From positions 310,001-374,000 of the forward strand of contig CALXWA010000002.1 of the NCBI GenBank assembly GCA_944392275.1: 64,000 nt of DNA, in the 5' to 3' direction. Source of the stretch: an uncultured Alphaproteobacteria bacterium (GTDB lineage Bacteria; Pseudomonadota; Alphaproteobacteria; RF32; CAG-239). The notes below the pieces were generated by a model that ran no database searches, was not told the origin of the DNA, and saw nothing but the letters and a program-made list of their open reading frames with translations. The translations under genes were made by a program, and so were the position numbers. Position 1 is the first letter of the stretch, and every line of letters starts with the position of its first letter. This document shows, in pieces, positions 1 to 8,019 of this stretch.

Positions 1-120
1 CGAATGCAGCTGCGGTATACGCCGGAATTGGTGTTTAAGGTTGATAAAAGTTTTGAGCAAGTCGAAAAAATCGAAAAATTATTGCGAGATCCAAAAGTTG
101 CAAAAGATTTGCGGGCTTAA
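1..120 (+). CDS. rbfA: Ribosome-binding factor A, 3' end only
   Basis: The first 39 codons read in frame 1 as the C-terminal tail of RbfA, with the family block 'LRYTPELVFKVDKSFEQ' followed by a helix and a TAA stop. RbfA binds the 30S subunit and helps late 16S rRNA maturation, notably in the cold. The 5' part lies before the window. The downstream truB-rpsO-pnp order matches the conserved nusA-infB-rbfA-truB-rpsO-pnp cluster, which supports the call. A hairpin terminator follows at once. Confidence 0.85.
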   Translation, partial: RMQLRYTPELVFKVDKSFEQVEKIEKLLRDPKVAKDLRA

Positions 121-135
121 TGCCGTTTTTATTAT

Positions 136-170
136 AAAAGCTCTTTCGGTAAAATCGAAAGAGCTTTTTT
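136..170 (+). terminator. Rho-independent terminator after rbfA
   Basis: A 13-bp stem (136-148 pairing with 156-168) with a 7-nt loop runs into a T tract. It separates rbfA from the next gene, so truB is probably not only transcribed from the rbfA promoter. Confidence 0.85.
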
Positions 171-245
171 CTTGAAATTTTGTCTAAAATGTTTTAGCTT
201 TAAGGTTAGCAGAAATATTTATGTTTAATTTTTAATTTTTTTATT

Positions 246-1367
246 ATGGAAAAGTCAGAACAAAAAAGTCCGTTTCGGGTTGTTAAGGAATATTCTTTGC
301 AGCTCTATGACGAACAAAAGAAAAGTTGGAGTGTTTCTATTTCTTGTCCCTATTTTGAACAACAGAAAGATACCTGTGTCTTTGGAAAAAACAAGAGAGA
401 GAATCAACTTGTGACATATGATCGAGCAAAGAAAAAGTTTGTTCTTGGTCCGAGAAATGTGCAAGATTTTGAGCATGCTGAAGGTGCTTTTGTCTTTTTG
501 CAAAAGGGTATTTGGTGGGTGCAAGTTTTTGAAAGCTCTAATCCTCGTGCCTTTAAAACACCGGATTATTATTCAAGCGATGGTGGGCTTTTGTTTATTC
601 CAAAAGTAAATGCTGAATTGTCATCTCTTTCTTGGTATGATTTTGAAAAGCGAAAAATCTATGACATTACGGAAAAATGCTCTGATTATGAAGTGCTGGA
701 AAGTGGCGATGTTTTGTTTTCTTATCAAGGGAAAACATTTGTTTGGAGGTTTGATCTTAAAAAGTCAATTTTGCTTGGGAAAAAGATTGCCGTTAGAAAT
801 AACGAAAGTGTTTACTACTATTTTAACGGAAAACACTTTATTGTCTGCGGCTTTTATCCGGACAAGGGGCTTATCCAGTGGAAACATGTTTTTGATTTGT
901 GTCGAAAACAAAAAGCTTATTATGATGGAAGATCCGGTTCTGTGATGGTCTTTTGTGATCAAAAGGATTTGAATGTTATAACGGTTTATTTTCCTGAAGT
1001 AAGAGACGAAAAGGCTTTGTGGTTGATTGACGAGAACAATCTAAAGACCTATTGTTATCCTTTAGAGGGAGATTGTTACCAATCTTTTTTTATAGGAAAA
1101 GTCGAGTGGTATGAGGGCAATCTTTATATTGTCGCTGTCGTTGATGAAGGTAAAGATTTATTTGCTTTGTTTCATATTGACGGAGAGGGAAACAGCAAAA
1201 TGTTGTGTCGTTATGAGAGTGTCCCGACCAACTATGAGGATATTATCGCAGATGCCCAAAAATACGGGTATCAAAAAAGATGTCCGGAGGTGTTGAGAGA
1301 AATGAAGGTTTCTACCACATCTGAAACACAGCAACCGCACAAAAAATGGTGGCAGTTTTGGAAATAA
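246..1367 (+). CDS. Orphan protein of unknown function, 373 aa
   Basis: I do not recognise this family. The 373-residue product has no signal peptide or membrane segment. It is rich in Trp, Tyr and Phe with alternating short hydrophobic strands, as in a beta-propeller or other all-beta fold, and ends in the aromatic-basic tail 'KKWWQFWK'. It sits between rbfA and truB, a place that is normally continuous, with a terminator before it. The start ATG follows a G-free T/A leader with no Shine-Dalgarno sequence, a trait shared with five other orphan genes here (5149, 5756, 7444, 9217, 21139). Function cannot be inferred. Confidence 0.75.
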   Translation: MEKSEQKSPFRVVKEYSLQLYDEQKKSWSVSISCPYFEQQKDTCVFGKNKRENQLVTYDRAKKKFVLGPRNVQDFEHAEGAFVFLQKGIWWVQVFESSNPRAFKTPDYYSSDGGLLFIPKVNAELSSLSWYDFEKRKIYDITEKCSDYEVLESGDVLFSYQGKTFVWRFDLKKSILLGKKIAVRNNESVYYYFNGKHFIVCGFYPDKGLIQWKHVFDLCRKQKAYYDGRSGSVMVFCDQKDLNVITVYFPEVRDEKALWLIDENNLKTYCYPLEGDCYQSFFIGKVEWYEGNLYIVAVVDEGKDLFALFHIDGEGNSKMLCRYESVPTNYEDIIADAQKYGYQKRCPEVLREMKVSTTSETQQPHKKWWQFWK

Positions 1368-1469
1368 AAAGAAAAGGCTTCGGATGTTTTCCGGAGCTTT
1401 TTTTGTTTTTTATAAGAGGTTGACAAGAAAAGCTCTTTCTTTTATCAACAAAACAGAAAGGAAAGCATA

Positions 1470-2381
1470 ATGCGACACAAAAACGGTAAAAATATTCACG
1501 GGTGGTTGATTGTAGATAAGCCAAAGGGAATGGGGTCAACCCAAGTTGTCAATTTGACACGACGTTTGTTTCAGGCAAACAAAAATGGCCATACCGGAAC
1601 GTTGGATCCTTTTGCGACGGGCGTGCTCCCAATTGCCTTTGGTGAAACGACAAAATTAATTCCTTATGTTACCGATGGCCCAAAAGAATATGAATTTGTT
1701 ATTCATTTTGGGATTGAAACTGAAAGCGGTGACACGGAAGGTGCGGTGGTTCGTCAGTGTGATTATTTGCCTTCTGAAGAAGAAATTCAGCAAGTGTTGC
1801 CGCAGTTTTTAGGTAAAATTGTTCAAGTTCCGCCAGCTTTTTCCGCTATTAAAATTAATGGGCAAAGAGCCTACCATTTGGCTCGAAAAGGAGAAGATGT
1901 TTCTATACCGGAGAGAACAGTTGAAATTTATTCTTTAGAGTTGTTGGAAAAAATATCCGAATCGAGAGCAAAATTTCGGGTTGCGTGCTCTAAGGGAACT
2001 TATGTTCGAACTTTGGGACAAGATATTGCCAAAAGACTCGGGTCTTTGGGGTATTTGGAGGAATTAAGACGCACAAAATGCGGTAATTTTGACTTGAGTC
2101 AAAAAATTTTACTGGAAAATTTGCAAAAGATAGATTATGCTGACGACCTAATGAGATTTTTGCTTCCGTCAGTAACATGTCTGCGCGACATCGCGGTCAT
2201 TGCCGTAACGGAAGAAGATGCCGCTAAATTGCATATGGGACAAGGCTTGCCTCCTAAGGCTTACGATGTTTGTAAGCTGATGGGAAAAGAGGCGGTTGCT
2301 CTATGCGGAGAAAATTTGGTGGCAATAGTGCGAATCGATGAGCGAAAAATTGCTCCGGTTCGGGTTTTTAATTTTATTTGA
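1470..2381 (+). CDS. truB: tRNA pseudouridine(55) synthase TruB
   Basis: TruB isomerises U55 to pseudouridine in the T-loop of tRNAs. The 303-residue product has the usual length. The N-terminus reads 'GWLIVDKPKGMGSTQVV', followed by the catalytic motif 'GHTGTLDPFATGVLP' with the nucleophile Asp46, then 'FSAIKINGQRAYHLAR' and 'CSKGTYVRTLGQDI'. The C-terminus forms a short PUA-like extension. 'AGAAAGGAAAG' precedes the ATG. rpsO starts 15 bp after the stop, so the two are co-transcribed. Confidence 0.96.
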   Translation: MRHKNGKNIHGWLIVDKPKGMGSTQVVNLTRRLFQANKNGHTGTLDPFATGVLPIAFGETTKLIPYVTDGPKEYEFVIHFGIETESGDTEGAVVRQCDYLPSEEEIQQVLPQFLGKIVQVPPAFSAIKINGQRAYHLARKGEDVSIPERTVEIYSLELLEKISESRAKFRVACSKGTYVRTLGQDIAKRLGSLGYLEELRRTKCGNFDLSQKILLENLQKIDYADDLMRFLLPSVTCLRDIAVIAVTEEDAAKLHMGQGLPPKAYDVCKLMGKEAVALCGENLVAIVRIDERKIAPVRVFNFI

Positions 2382-2395
2382 AAAGGAAAAATTTG

Positions 2396-2665
2396 ATGTC
2401 GATTTCTAATGAAGAAAAACAAAAATTAGTTAAAGCTTATGGCTTGAATCCGAAAGATACCGGTTCTCCGGAAGTTCAAATTGCTATTTGGACTGCTGAA
2501 ATCAATAATTTGATTGAGCACTTCAAAACACATGCCAAAGATAATCATTCTCGTTTGGGCTTGATGAAGAAGGTTAGCCGTCGTCGTCACCTTTTGGATT
2601 ATTTGAAAGGTAAAAGCGAAAGTCGTTACCAAGATTTGATTCAAAAATTGGATTTGAGAAAGTAA
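2396..2665 (+). CDS. rpsO: 30S ribosomal protein S15
   Basis: S15 is a primary 16S rRNA-binding protein of the 30S platform. The 89-residue product is full length and carries 'TGSPEVQIA' and 'HSRLGLMKKVSRRRHLLDYL'. An in-frame upstream ATG would add six residues and overlap truB; I chose the ATG at 2396 because it begins the canonical 'MSIS' N-terminus and follows 'AAAAGGAAAA' at good spacing. It lies between truB and pnp as in most proteobacteria. Confidence 0.96.
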   Translation: MSISNEEKQKLVKAYGLNPKDTGSPEVQIAIWTAEINNLIEHFKTHAKDNHSRLGLMKKVSRRRHLLDYLKGKSESRYQDLIQKLDLRK

Positions 2666-2803
2666 TGACGTTTGGTTTTGGCGAAAGAAAAGGAAAGTTC
2701 TTTTTGTTGATGAAGATTTATACTTTGTTTATCTTGAAGGGCGTTCTGGGGGCTGGTTTTGCCCCGTTGTTTTCTGCTTTTGCTAAAATCAAAAATTGAA
2801 TTT

Positions 2804-2834
2804 GAGCTGCGGGGCCATGGGGTTCCCGCAGTTC
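2804..2834 (+). promoter_or_regulatory. Stem-loop in the pnp leader
   Basis: A GC-rich 10-bp stem with one G-U pair (2804-2813 with 2825-2834) lies about 60 bp before pnp. In E. coli the pnp leader forms a hairpin that RNase III cuts, starting PNPase autoregulation. Position and shape fit such a role; the function is inference. Confidence 0.45.
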
Positions 2835-2891
2835 TTTGTAAATCCTGTATGGGGCAGGTAGAGGTTATATAGATGTTGAAAAGGAAAAAAT

Positions 2892-5012
2892 ATGATCGAT
2901 TTTAAAGTGTGCCGCAAAGAAATGGAATGGGGCGGACGTAAGTTAGTATTAGAAACAGGTAAAATTGCAAGGCAGGCCACCGGTGCCGTAATTGTTACTT
3001 ATGGCGAAACTCAGGTTATTGCAACGGTGTGTGCTGCAAAAGAAGTGAAATCCGATCAAGATTTCTTTCCTTTGACCGTTAACTACCAAGAAAAATATTA
3101 TGCAACCGGAAAAGTTCCCGGCGGCTTTATGAAACGTGAAGGAAAACCGAGCGAACGTGAAGTTTTAATTTCTCGTTTGATTGATCGTCCTATTCGTCCG
3201 CTCTTTCCGGATGCTTTCAAAAATGAAGTGCAAGTTATTTGTACTGTTTTGGCTCATGACCAGGTTACAGATTCGGATATTCCGTCAATGATTGCGGCTT
3301 CTGCGGCTTTGACGATTTCGGGGATCCCGTTCTTGGGCCCGATTGCTGCGGCTAAAATCGGTTATAAAAACGGGCAGTATATTTTGAACCCAACCCTTGA
3401 ACAATTAAAAGATACTCAGTTGGAATTGACCGTTGCCGGTACTAAAGAAGGAGTCTTGATGGTTGAATCCGAGGCTCAAGAACTTTCAGAAGATACCATG
3501 CTCGGTGCGGTTATGTTTGGTTTTGAAAACTTCCAATCTGTTATTGATTTGATTGATCAATTAAAAGCCGAAGCCGGAAAAGAACCTTGGGAAATGCCTT
3601 CTTTCCCGCCAGAGTTTGATGCTTTGTATGCCCGAATTGAAAAGGATTTCGGCGATAAGTTTGTTGAAGCTTTCAAAGAAACCGATAAATTAAAACGGGG
3701 TACTTTGGTTGGGCAAGCCTCTGAAGAAGTTAAAGCTTCTATTGATCCGGAAAATGAATTGGAAGTTCGCTATGTTGGAGATGCTATTGAAAAATTGATG
3801 CACAAGATTGTGCGTGAGAAAGTTTTAACGACGGGACATCGAATCGATGGTCGAGACACTAAGACCGTTCGCCCGATTGAATGTCAGGTTGATGTTTTGC
3901 CAACAGCCCATGGTTCGGCTCTGTTTACCCGTGGTGAAACACAGGCTTTGGTTGTTACAACCTTGGGAACAGGCGAAGATGCTCAAGTTGTTGACGGGTT
4001 GTTGGACGAATATAAAGAAGATTTTATGCTTAATTATAATTTCCCGCCGTTTTCGGTTGGTGAATGTGGACGTATCGGTAGCCCGGGACGTCGCGAAATC
4101 GGTCACGGAAAGTTGGCATGGAGAGCTATTCACCCGATGATGCCAAAAGATAAGGATGCTTTTCCTTATACGGTTCGGGTTGTTTCTGAAATTATGGAAT
4201 CAAATGGTTCTTCTTCAATGGCTACCGTTTGCGGAACAACCATGTCTTTGATGGCTGCCGGTGTGCCGATGGAAAAACCTGTTGCCGGGATTGCCATGGG
4301 CTTGATTAAAGAAGATGATGGCCGTGTTGCCGTCTTGACCGATATTCTCGGAGATGAAGATCATTTAGGCGATATGGACTTTAAGGTTGCCGGTACAAAA
4401 GATGGTGTTACGGCTTTGCAAATGGATATTAAAATTACCTCCATTACAAAAGAAATTATGAAGACTGCTCTTGCCCAAGCTCATGAAGGACGTATCCATA
4501 TTTTGGGTGAAATGGCTAAAGCTATTGCTGAGCCTCGTCCTCATGTTTCGGATCGGGCTCCGAGAATTGTTGCGATTAAAATTCCGGTTGATAAAATCCG
4601 TGAAGTTATTGGTACCGGAGGTAAAGTTATTCGTGAAATCGTTGATACTACGCATACAAAAATCGATATTACCGATGATGGTGTGGTTAAAATTGCATCC
4701 ATGAAGAAAGAAGATGGAGATGCCGCTTTAGAATGGATTATGGGAATTGTTGCCGAACCAGAAGCCGGAAAAATTTACCATGGTACAATTACCAAAATTA
4801 TGGATTTTGGTGCGTTTGTTCGTTTCCTTGGTACAACAGAAGGGTTGGTCCATATTTCTGAAGTTAAAAACGAAAGAATTGCTTCTGTTTCTGATTTTTA
4901 TCGTGAAGGGGATCAAATCTGGGTTAAATGTTTGGGAACAGATAACCGAGGCAAAATTAAACTTTCGGCCAAGAGAGTTAACCAAGAAACCGGGGAAGAC
5001 TTGGAAAAATAG
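2892..5012 (+). CDS. pnp: Polyribonucleotide nucleotidyltransferase (PNPase)
   Basis: PNPase degrades RNA 3'-to-5' by phosphorolysis and is part of the RNA degradosome. The 706-residue product holds two RNase PH domains; the second has '[20 protein letters not shown]' and the catalytic region '[19 protein letters not shown]'. A KH domain follows with the 'IGTGGK' loop near residue 572, then an S1 domain from about residue 630 ('[18 protein letters not shown]'). 'AAAAGGAAAAAAT' precedes the ATG. The gene ends the rbfA-truB-rpsO-pnp cluster and a strong terminator follows. Confidence 0.97.
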   Translation: MIDFKVCRKEMEWGGRKLVLETGKIARQATGAVIVTYGETQVIATVCAAKEVKSDQDFFPLTVNYQEKYYATGKVPGGFMKREGKPSEREVLISRLIDRPIRPLFPDAFKNEVQVICTVLAHDQVTDSDIPSMIAASAALTISGIPFLGPIAAAKIGYKNGQYILNPTLEQLKDTQLELTVAGTKEGVLMVESEAQELSEDTMLGAVMFGFENFQSVIDLIDQLKAEAGKEPWEMPSFPPEFDALYARIEKDFGDKFVEAFKETDKLKRGTLVGQASEEVKASIDPENELEVRYVGDAIEKLMHKIVREKVLTTGHRIDGRDTKTVRPIECQVDVLPTAHGSALFTRGETQALVVTTLGTGEDAQVVDGLLDEYKEDFMLNYNFPPFSVGECGRIGSPGRREIGHGKLAWRAIHPMMPKDKDAFPYTVRVVSEIMESNGSSSMATVCGTTMSLMAAGVPMEKPVAGIAMGLIKEDDGRVAVLTDILGDEDHLGDMDFKVAGTKDGVTALQMDIKITSITKEIMKTALAQAHEGRIHILGEMAKAIAEPRPHVSDRAPRIVAIKIPVDKIREVIGTGGKVIREIVDTTHTKIDITDDGVVKIASMKKEDGDAALEWIMGIVAEPEAGKIYHGTITKIMDFGAFVRFLGTTEGLVHISEVKNERIASVSDFYREGDQIWVKCLGTDNRGKIKLSAKRVNQETGEDLEK

Positions 5013-5040
5013 TTTTATTTTCGGTTTGAACCGGATAAAA

Positions 5041-5069
5041 GGGAGGCTTTATTCAAAGCCTCCCTTTTT
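5041..5069 (+). terminator. Rho-independent terminator after pnp
   Basis: A perfect 10-bp stem (5041-5050 with 5055-5064) with a 4-nt loop and a T tract ends the pnp transcript. Confidence 0.92.
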
Positions 5070-5071
5070 GC

Positions 5072-5099
5072 TTGACTTTTCTTTGTTTTTGTCTAAAAT
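5072..5099 (+). promoter_or_regulatory. Sigma70-type promoter for the 5149 gene
   Basis: TTGACT at 5072-5077 and TAAAAT at 5094-5099 are separated by 16 bp, directly behind the pnp terminator and 50 bp before the next start codon. Confidence 0.6.
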
Positions 5100-5148
5100 C
5101 CTTGTAAAATGACTTATTAAAATATTATTTACTAAGAAATTTATCATT

Positions 5149-5637
5149 ATGAGTACTTTTGAAATCATTGCCGTTGTGTTGTCATGCCTTCATATCTTTT
5201 TATGGGATGATGACTTAATTCTTTCGGCTCGTAAGATCAGAAATCTTCAAATTATGGAAGTGATTTCTTTGTTTGTTTTGGCTCTTGCTTTTTGGAAGTG
5301 GGGAGGACAATGGATTCATGGAGCTCTGTGGTTGTGCATTGCTTTGGTAACGATTAAAAGCGTTCGTTCAAAGTTGAATAAACTTCTGAAGAAAAATTCA
5401 CATGCTCTTTTTATTCCGTATTCTCTGAATACGAAAAAAGGCACAAAAACAAAAGATGCTAAGGAAATGTATGCCTATTGCGGGGTCCTTATTATTGAGT
5501 CCCATTTCTTGGATGCTTGGGTCTATCAAGAACAGGATGATTTGAATTTAACAAGTGAGTATAAAGTTAAATCAGCGATGTATTTTAAGAATAAAATCGT
5601 ATTAGCCATTGAAAAAAATAACTTACCACGTAAATGA
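5149..5637 (+). CDS. Orphan membrane protein, 162 aa
   Basis: I do not recognise a family. Two or three hydrophobic segments occupy the first 85 residues ('IIAVVLSCLHIFLW', 'VISLFVLALAFW', 'GALWLCIALVTI'), followed by a Lys-rich cytosolic-type half. It has its own promoter and terminator and so looks monocistronic. The ATG follows an A/T leader without a Shine-Dalgarno sequence. The adjoining 5756 and 6067 genes are also small membrane proteins, so the three may form a lineage-specific group; no function can be read from sequence. Confidence 0.7.
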   Translation: MSTFEIIAVVLSCLHIFLWDDDLILSARKIRNLQIMEVISLFVLALAFWKWGGQWIHGALWLCIALVTIKSVRSKLNKLLKKNSHALFIPYSLNTKKGTKTKDAKEMYAYCGVLIIESHFLDAWVYQEQDDLNLTSEYKVKSAMYFKNKIVLAIEKNNLPRK

Positions 5638-5652
5638 TTTCCCGTTAGGGAG

Positions 5653-5691
5653 AAGGGGTTCTTTTCTGTGAAGAAAGGGGCCTCTTTTTTT
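5653..5691 (+). terminator. Terminator after the 5149 gene
   Basis: An imperfect stem of about 10 bp with several G-T pairs precedes a run of seven T residues. Confidence 0.7.
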
Positions 5692-5692
5692 G

Positions 5693-5721
5693 TTGACGTT
5701 TTATGCTTTTTTGTCTAATAT
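5693..5721 (+). promoter_or_regulatory. Sigma70-type promoter for the 5756 gene
   Basis: TTGACG at 5693-5698 and TAATAT at 5716-5721 with a 17-bp spacer. The bases before the -10 (TTTTGTC) match those of the 5072 promoter. Confidence 0.65.
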
Positions 5722-5755
5722 TGTAGGAAGTTAAGAATTATTAAAAAATTATCGT

Positions 5756-6058
5756 ATGGAAACATTAAATTGTTTATCTCCCCATTGGGGAGAACTGGTC
5801 TTGTGTTTCATTGGCTTTGTTGTCATTTTATATTTGATTTTCAAACCTGATGAATATACAAAAGTTGAAGCGGAAGTTGTGAAGATTTCTCCTATTTCTT
5901 GTGAATGTGTTTTTGAATTTTCGGGAAATCGGTTTGAGGGAGAAATTAAAGATGTTCCAAAAAATTTATCTGTTGGAGATAAGCTTGTTTGTGTTGTTGA
6001 TGATTTTGATCACAAAACAAAAAAGTGGGTGTTACAAATTGTACAAACAAAAAAATAA
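5756..6058 (+). CDS. Orphan single-pass membrane protein, 100 aa
   Basis: The product has one N-terminal membrane helix ('LVLCFIGFVVILYLIF', about residues 14-30) and a small beta-rich soluble part ending in 'KKWVLQIVQTKK' that could be an OB-like barrel. No family recognised. The promoter at 5693 sits just upstream. The ATG follows an A/T leader without a Shine-Dalgarno sequence. The next gene starts 8 bp after the stop, so the two form an operon. Confidence 0.65.
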   Translation: METLNCLSPHWGELVLCFIGFVVILYLIFKPDEYTKVEAEVVKISPISCECVFEFSGNRFEGEIKDVPKNLSVGDKLVCVVDDFDHKTKKWVLQIVQTKK

Positions 6059-6066
6059 TATTGAAT

Positions 6067-6318
6067 ATGATTACCGTTTATTTGGAAATTGCTGTTTTTG
6101 CTTTGGCATTGCTTCCGGTTGTTTTTTGGATACATCCTCGCTGGATGTCGGATAAAGCGAATAAAATTGCTTTTTGGTGTTCTTCTGTTTTTGGGGGAAT
6201 TGTGGCGATTGTTATGCTTTGTTACGGAGGATCGGTTGGTTTTCTTGTTGCACTCTTGTTTATGTATGTTGCAACATGGTTCTTTTTGTATAAAGACAAA
6301 AAGCGAATGTACCACTAA
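6067..6318 (+). CDS. Small membrane protein, 83 aa
   Basis: The product is almost entirely hydrophobic, with three probable membrane helices: 'EIAVFALALLPVVFWI', 'IAFWCSSVFGGIVAIVML' and 'GFLVALLFMYVATWFFLY'. It ends in basic 'KDKKRMYH'. I chose the ATG at 6067, 8 bp after the 5756 stop; an upstream in-frame start would overlap that gene and add a polar leader. No family recognised. Confidence 0.6.
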   Translation: MITVYLEIAVFALALLPVVFWIHPRWMSDKANKIAFWCSSVFGGIVAIVMLCYGGSVGFLVALLFMYVATWFFLYKDKKRMYH

Positions 6319-6321
6319 ATT

Positions 6322-6356
6322 AAAAAAGGTTTTTCGAATAAGAAAAACCTTTTTTT
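6322..6356 (+). terminator. Terminator after the 5756-6318 pair
   Basis: An A/T-rich stem (AAAAGGTTTTT with AAAAACCTTTTTT) with an 8-nt loop closes the operon ahead of rplY. Confidence 0.8.
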
Positions 6357-6462
6357 GGTTTAAAAATCTTGAAATTTGGAAAAATCTGATGTAATAATAA
6401 CCTTGTTTTGTCAGCACCCCTGGAGGCTGATAAAGTTTTTAACAATGAAAAGGATTAAAAAA

Positions 6463-6753
6463 ATGGTTGAAATTACATTTAATGCTCAAAAGCGTGAGAA
6501 AGCAGGTAAGGGGGCAGCTCGTGCATGTCGTCGTGAAGGACGTATCCCTGCCGTTATTTATGGTGGTAAACAAGAACCGGTTATGATTTCTTTGCATCCG
6601 GTTGAGTTGGAAAAAGCTTTGGATACGGTTGGCTTTTATGAAGCAAATATTACTGTTGCTTTAGATGGTAAAAATTACAGTGTTGTTTGTCAGGATGTTC
6701 AGTTCCATCCGGTTTCTGACAGACCGCTTCATGTCGATTTTTTGCGTAAGTAA
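6463..6753 (+). CDS. rplY: 50S ribosomal protein L25, short form
   Basis: L25 binds 5S rRNA in the central protuberance. The product reads 'VEITFNAQKREKAGKGAARA' followed by 'RREGRIPAVIYGGKQEPVMI' and ends at 'HPVSDRPLHVDFLRK'. At 96 residues it has only the 5S-binding domain, as in E. coli, while most alphaproteobacteria carry a CTC-type protein of about 200 residues. No coding continuation is visible after the stop. The ATG at 6463 follows 'AAAAGGATT'; the longer upstream frame has no family match. It precedes pth as usual. Confidence 0.9.
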   Translation: MVEITFNAQKREKAGKGAARACRREGRIPAVIYGGKQEPVMISLHPVELEKALDTVGFYEANITVALDGKNYSVVCQDVQFHPVSDRPLHVDFLRK

Positions 6754-6780
6754 TTGGGCTTGTGCTTAAAATAAACAATT

Positions 6781-6816
6781 CAAGTCCGGGGGACAATTGT
6801 CTTCCGGACTTGTTTG
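6781..6816 (+). terminator. Hairpin between rplY and pth
   Basis: A 9-bp stem (6781-6789 with 6804-6812) is followed by a weak T-rich tract just before the pth start. It may attenuate transcription from rplY into pth. Confidence 0.5.
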
Positions 6817-6829
6817 TAGGGTTTTAGAT

Positions 6830-7402
6830 ATGTTTTTGATTGTTGGTTTGGGAAATCCCGGTGCAGAATATGTCAATACTCGCCATAATACCGGTTTTAT
6901 GGTTATTGATGCGTTGCATGAAAAATATAAATTTTCGGCTTTTCGGGAAAAATTTGATGCCTTGATTGCTGAAGGAGAAATTGACGGCGAAAAGGTCTTT
7001 TTGCTCAAACCACAAACTTATATGAATTTGTCCGGAAATGCGGTTGTTAAAGCGGCTAATTTTTATAAAATTTTACCGGAAAAGGTTATTGTCATTCACG
7101 ATGATATGGATCTTCCGGTTGGTAAATTGAAGGTTAAAAAAGGCGGAGGTGCCGGTGGGCATAATGGTTTGAAATCAATTGATGCGGCCATTACGCCGGA
7201 GTATCTGAGAATCCGTATGGGAGTCGGCCATCCGGAAGGTAAAGGGGATAAAATTGTGCATCATGTCTTGTCCCGTTTTGGTAAGGAAGATGCTTGCAAA
7301 ATTAAGGAATGTATGGATTTGGTTGTGCAAAGTATCGGGTTGTTAATGAAAAACGGAGTGGCCAGCTATTCTAATTTTATCGGAATGACTTGTAAAAAGT
7401 AG
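6830..7402 (+). CDS. pth: Peptidyl-tRNA hydrolase
   Basis: Pth frees tRNAs from peptidyl-tRNAs that drop off the ribosome. The 190-residue product starts 'MFLIVGLGNPGAEYVNTRHN' with catalytic His19, followed by 'LLKPQTYMNLSGNAV', 'VIHDDMDLPVGKLKVK' and 'GGGAGGHNGLKSI'. The ATG at 6830 gives the canonical N-terminus; a longer frame from 6797 would run through the hairpin. Spacing from rplY is 76 bp. Confidence 0.96.
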   Translation: MFLIVGLGNPGAEYVNTRHNTGFMVIDALHEKYKFSAFREKFDALIAEGEIDGEKVFLLKPQTYMNLSGNAVVKAANFYKILPEKVIVIHDDMDLPVGKLKVKKGGGAGGHNGLKSIDAAITPEYLRIRMGVGHPEGKGDKIVHHVLSRFGKEDACKIKECMDLVVQSIGLLMKNGVASYSNFIGMTCKK

Positions 7403-7443
7403 AGCGTTTTTATTCAAAATTATTATGTTATAATTTATATATT

Positions 7444-7902
7444 ATGGAAAATTCTGAACAAATTAATGTTATTCAAAAAGCTTTGAAAAGAAAGGTCTTT
7501 AGTTTTACTTCAAGATCTTCGAGGCTTTTGGGAGTGTTAGAAAATCATTCTGGTAGTTTAAGTGAAAAAGAACTTATCGCATTACTACAGTTTTGTCGTA
7601 AGCTTTTTTTCAAAAGAAAAGGAAAAGAAAAAATCAGAAGTTATTTTCTACTGTGTTATCATCAGATGTTAGGCTATCCGAACGTTTTAAAATTTATTGA
7701 ACGGTATTGGTTCTTGTCTGATATTTTGGTTGATGTATTAGGAAAGACGGCTGAATTAAAAGAACAAAAGGTTATTTTAGACTATGCCGGAATAGCCATT
7801 ACTTTTCATCGAAAAGTAGGTTTTGCGGAGGAAATTTTGACATTGCTTAGAGGCAGTGAGAGTCGAAAATATCTGGTGGTCAAAGAGGCGATTCTTTCTT
7901 AA
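7444..7902 (+). CDS. Orphan protein of unknown function, 152 aa
   Basis: The product is soluble, Lys/Glu-rich and apparently all-helical ('SLSEKELIALLQFCRKLFFK', 'IRSYFLLCYHQMLGYPNVLK'). It has no signal peptide or recognised domain. It stands alone between pth and ychF with a strong terminator behind it. The ATG follows 'TATAATTTATATATT' with no Shine-Dalgarno sequence; TATAAT lies so near the start that the mRNA may be leaderless or nearly so. Confidence 0.65.
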   Translation: MENSEQINVIQKALKRKVFSFTSRSSRLLGVLENHSGSLSEKELIALLQFCRKLFFKRKGKEKIRSYFLLCYHQMLGYPNVLKFIERYWFLSDILVDVLGKTAELKEQKVILDYAGIAITFHRKVGFAEEILTLLRGSESRKYLVVKEAILS

Positions 7903-7907
7903 CAATG

Positions 7908-7941
7908 AACGCTGCGAATTTTTTTCGCAGCGTTTTTTTTG
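7908..7941 (+). terminator. Terminator after the 7444 gene
   Basis: A perfect 10-bp stem (7908-7917 with 7925-7934), T-rich loop, and a following T run. Confidence 0.9.
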
Positions 7942-8019
7942 AGGAGAGAAAAACCTTGAAATATCAAAGTTTATAAGCTATAAGAAAAACAATTTTGATT
8001 TCAAAAAGGAGCTTTGATT

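Noticed and set aside
2710..2799. A 29-codon hydrophobic peptide between rpsO and pnp.
   Set aside because: No properly spaced ribosome-binding site and no supporting comparison; it may be chance in the pnp leader.
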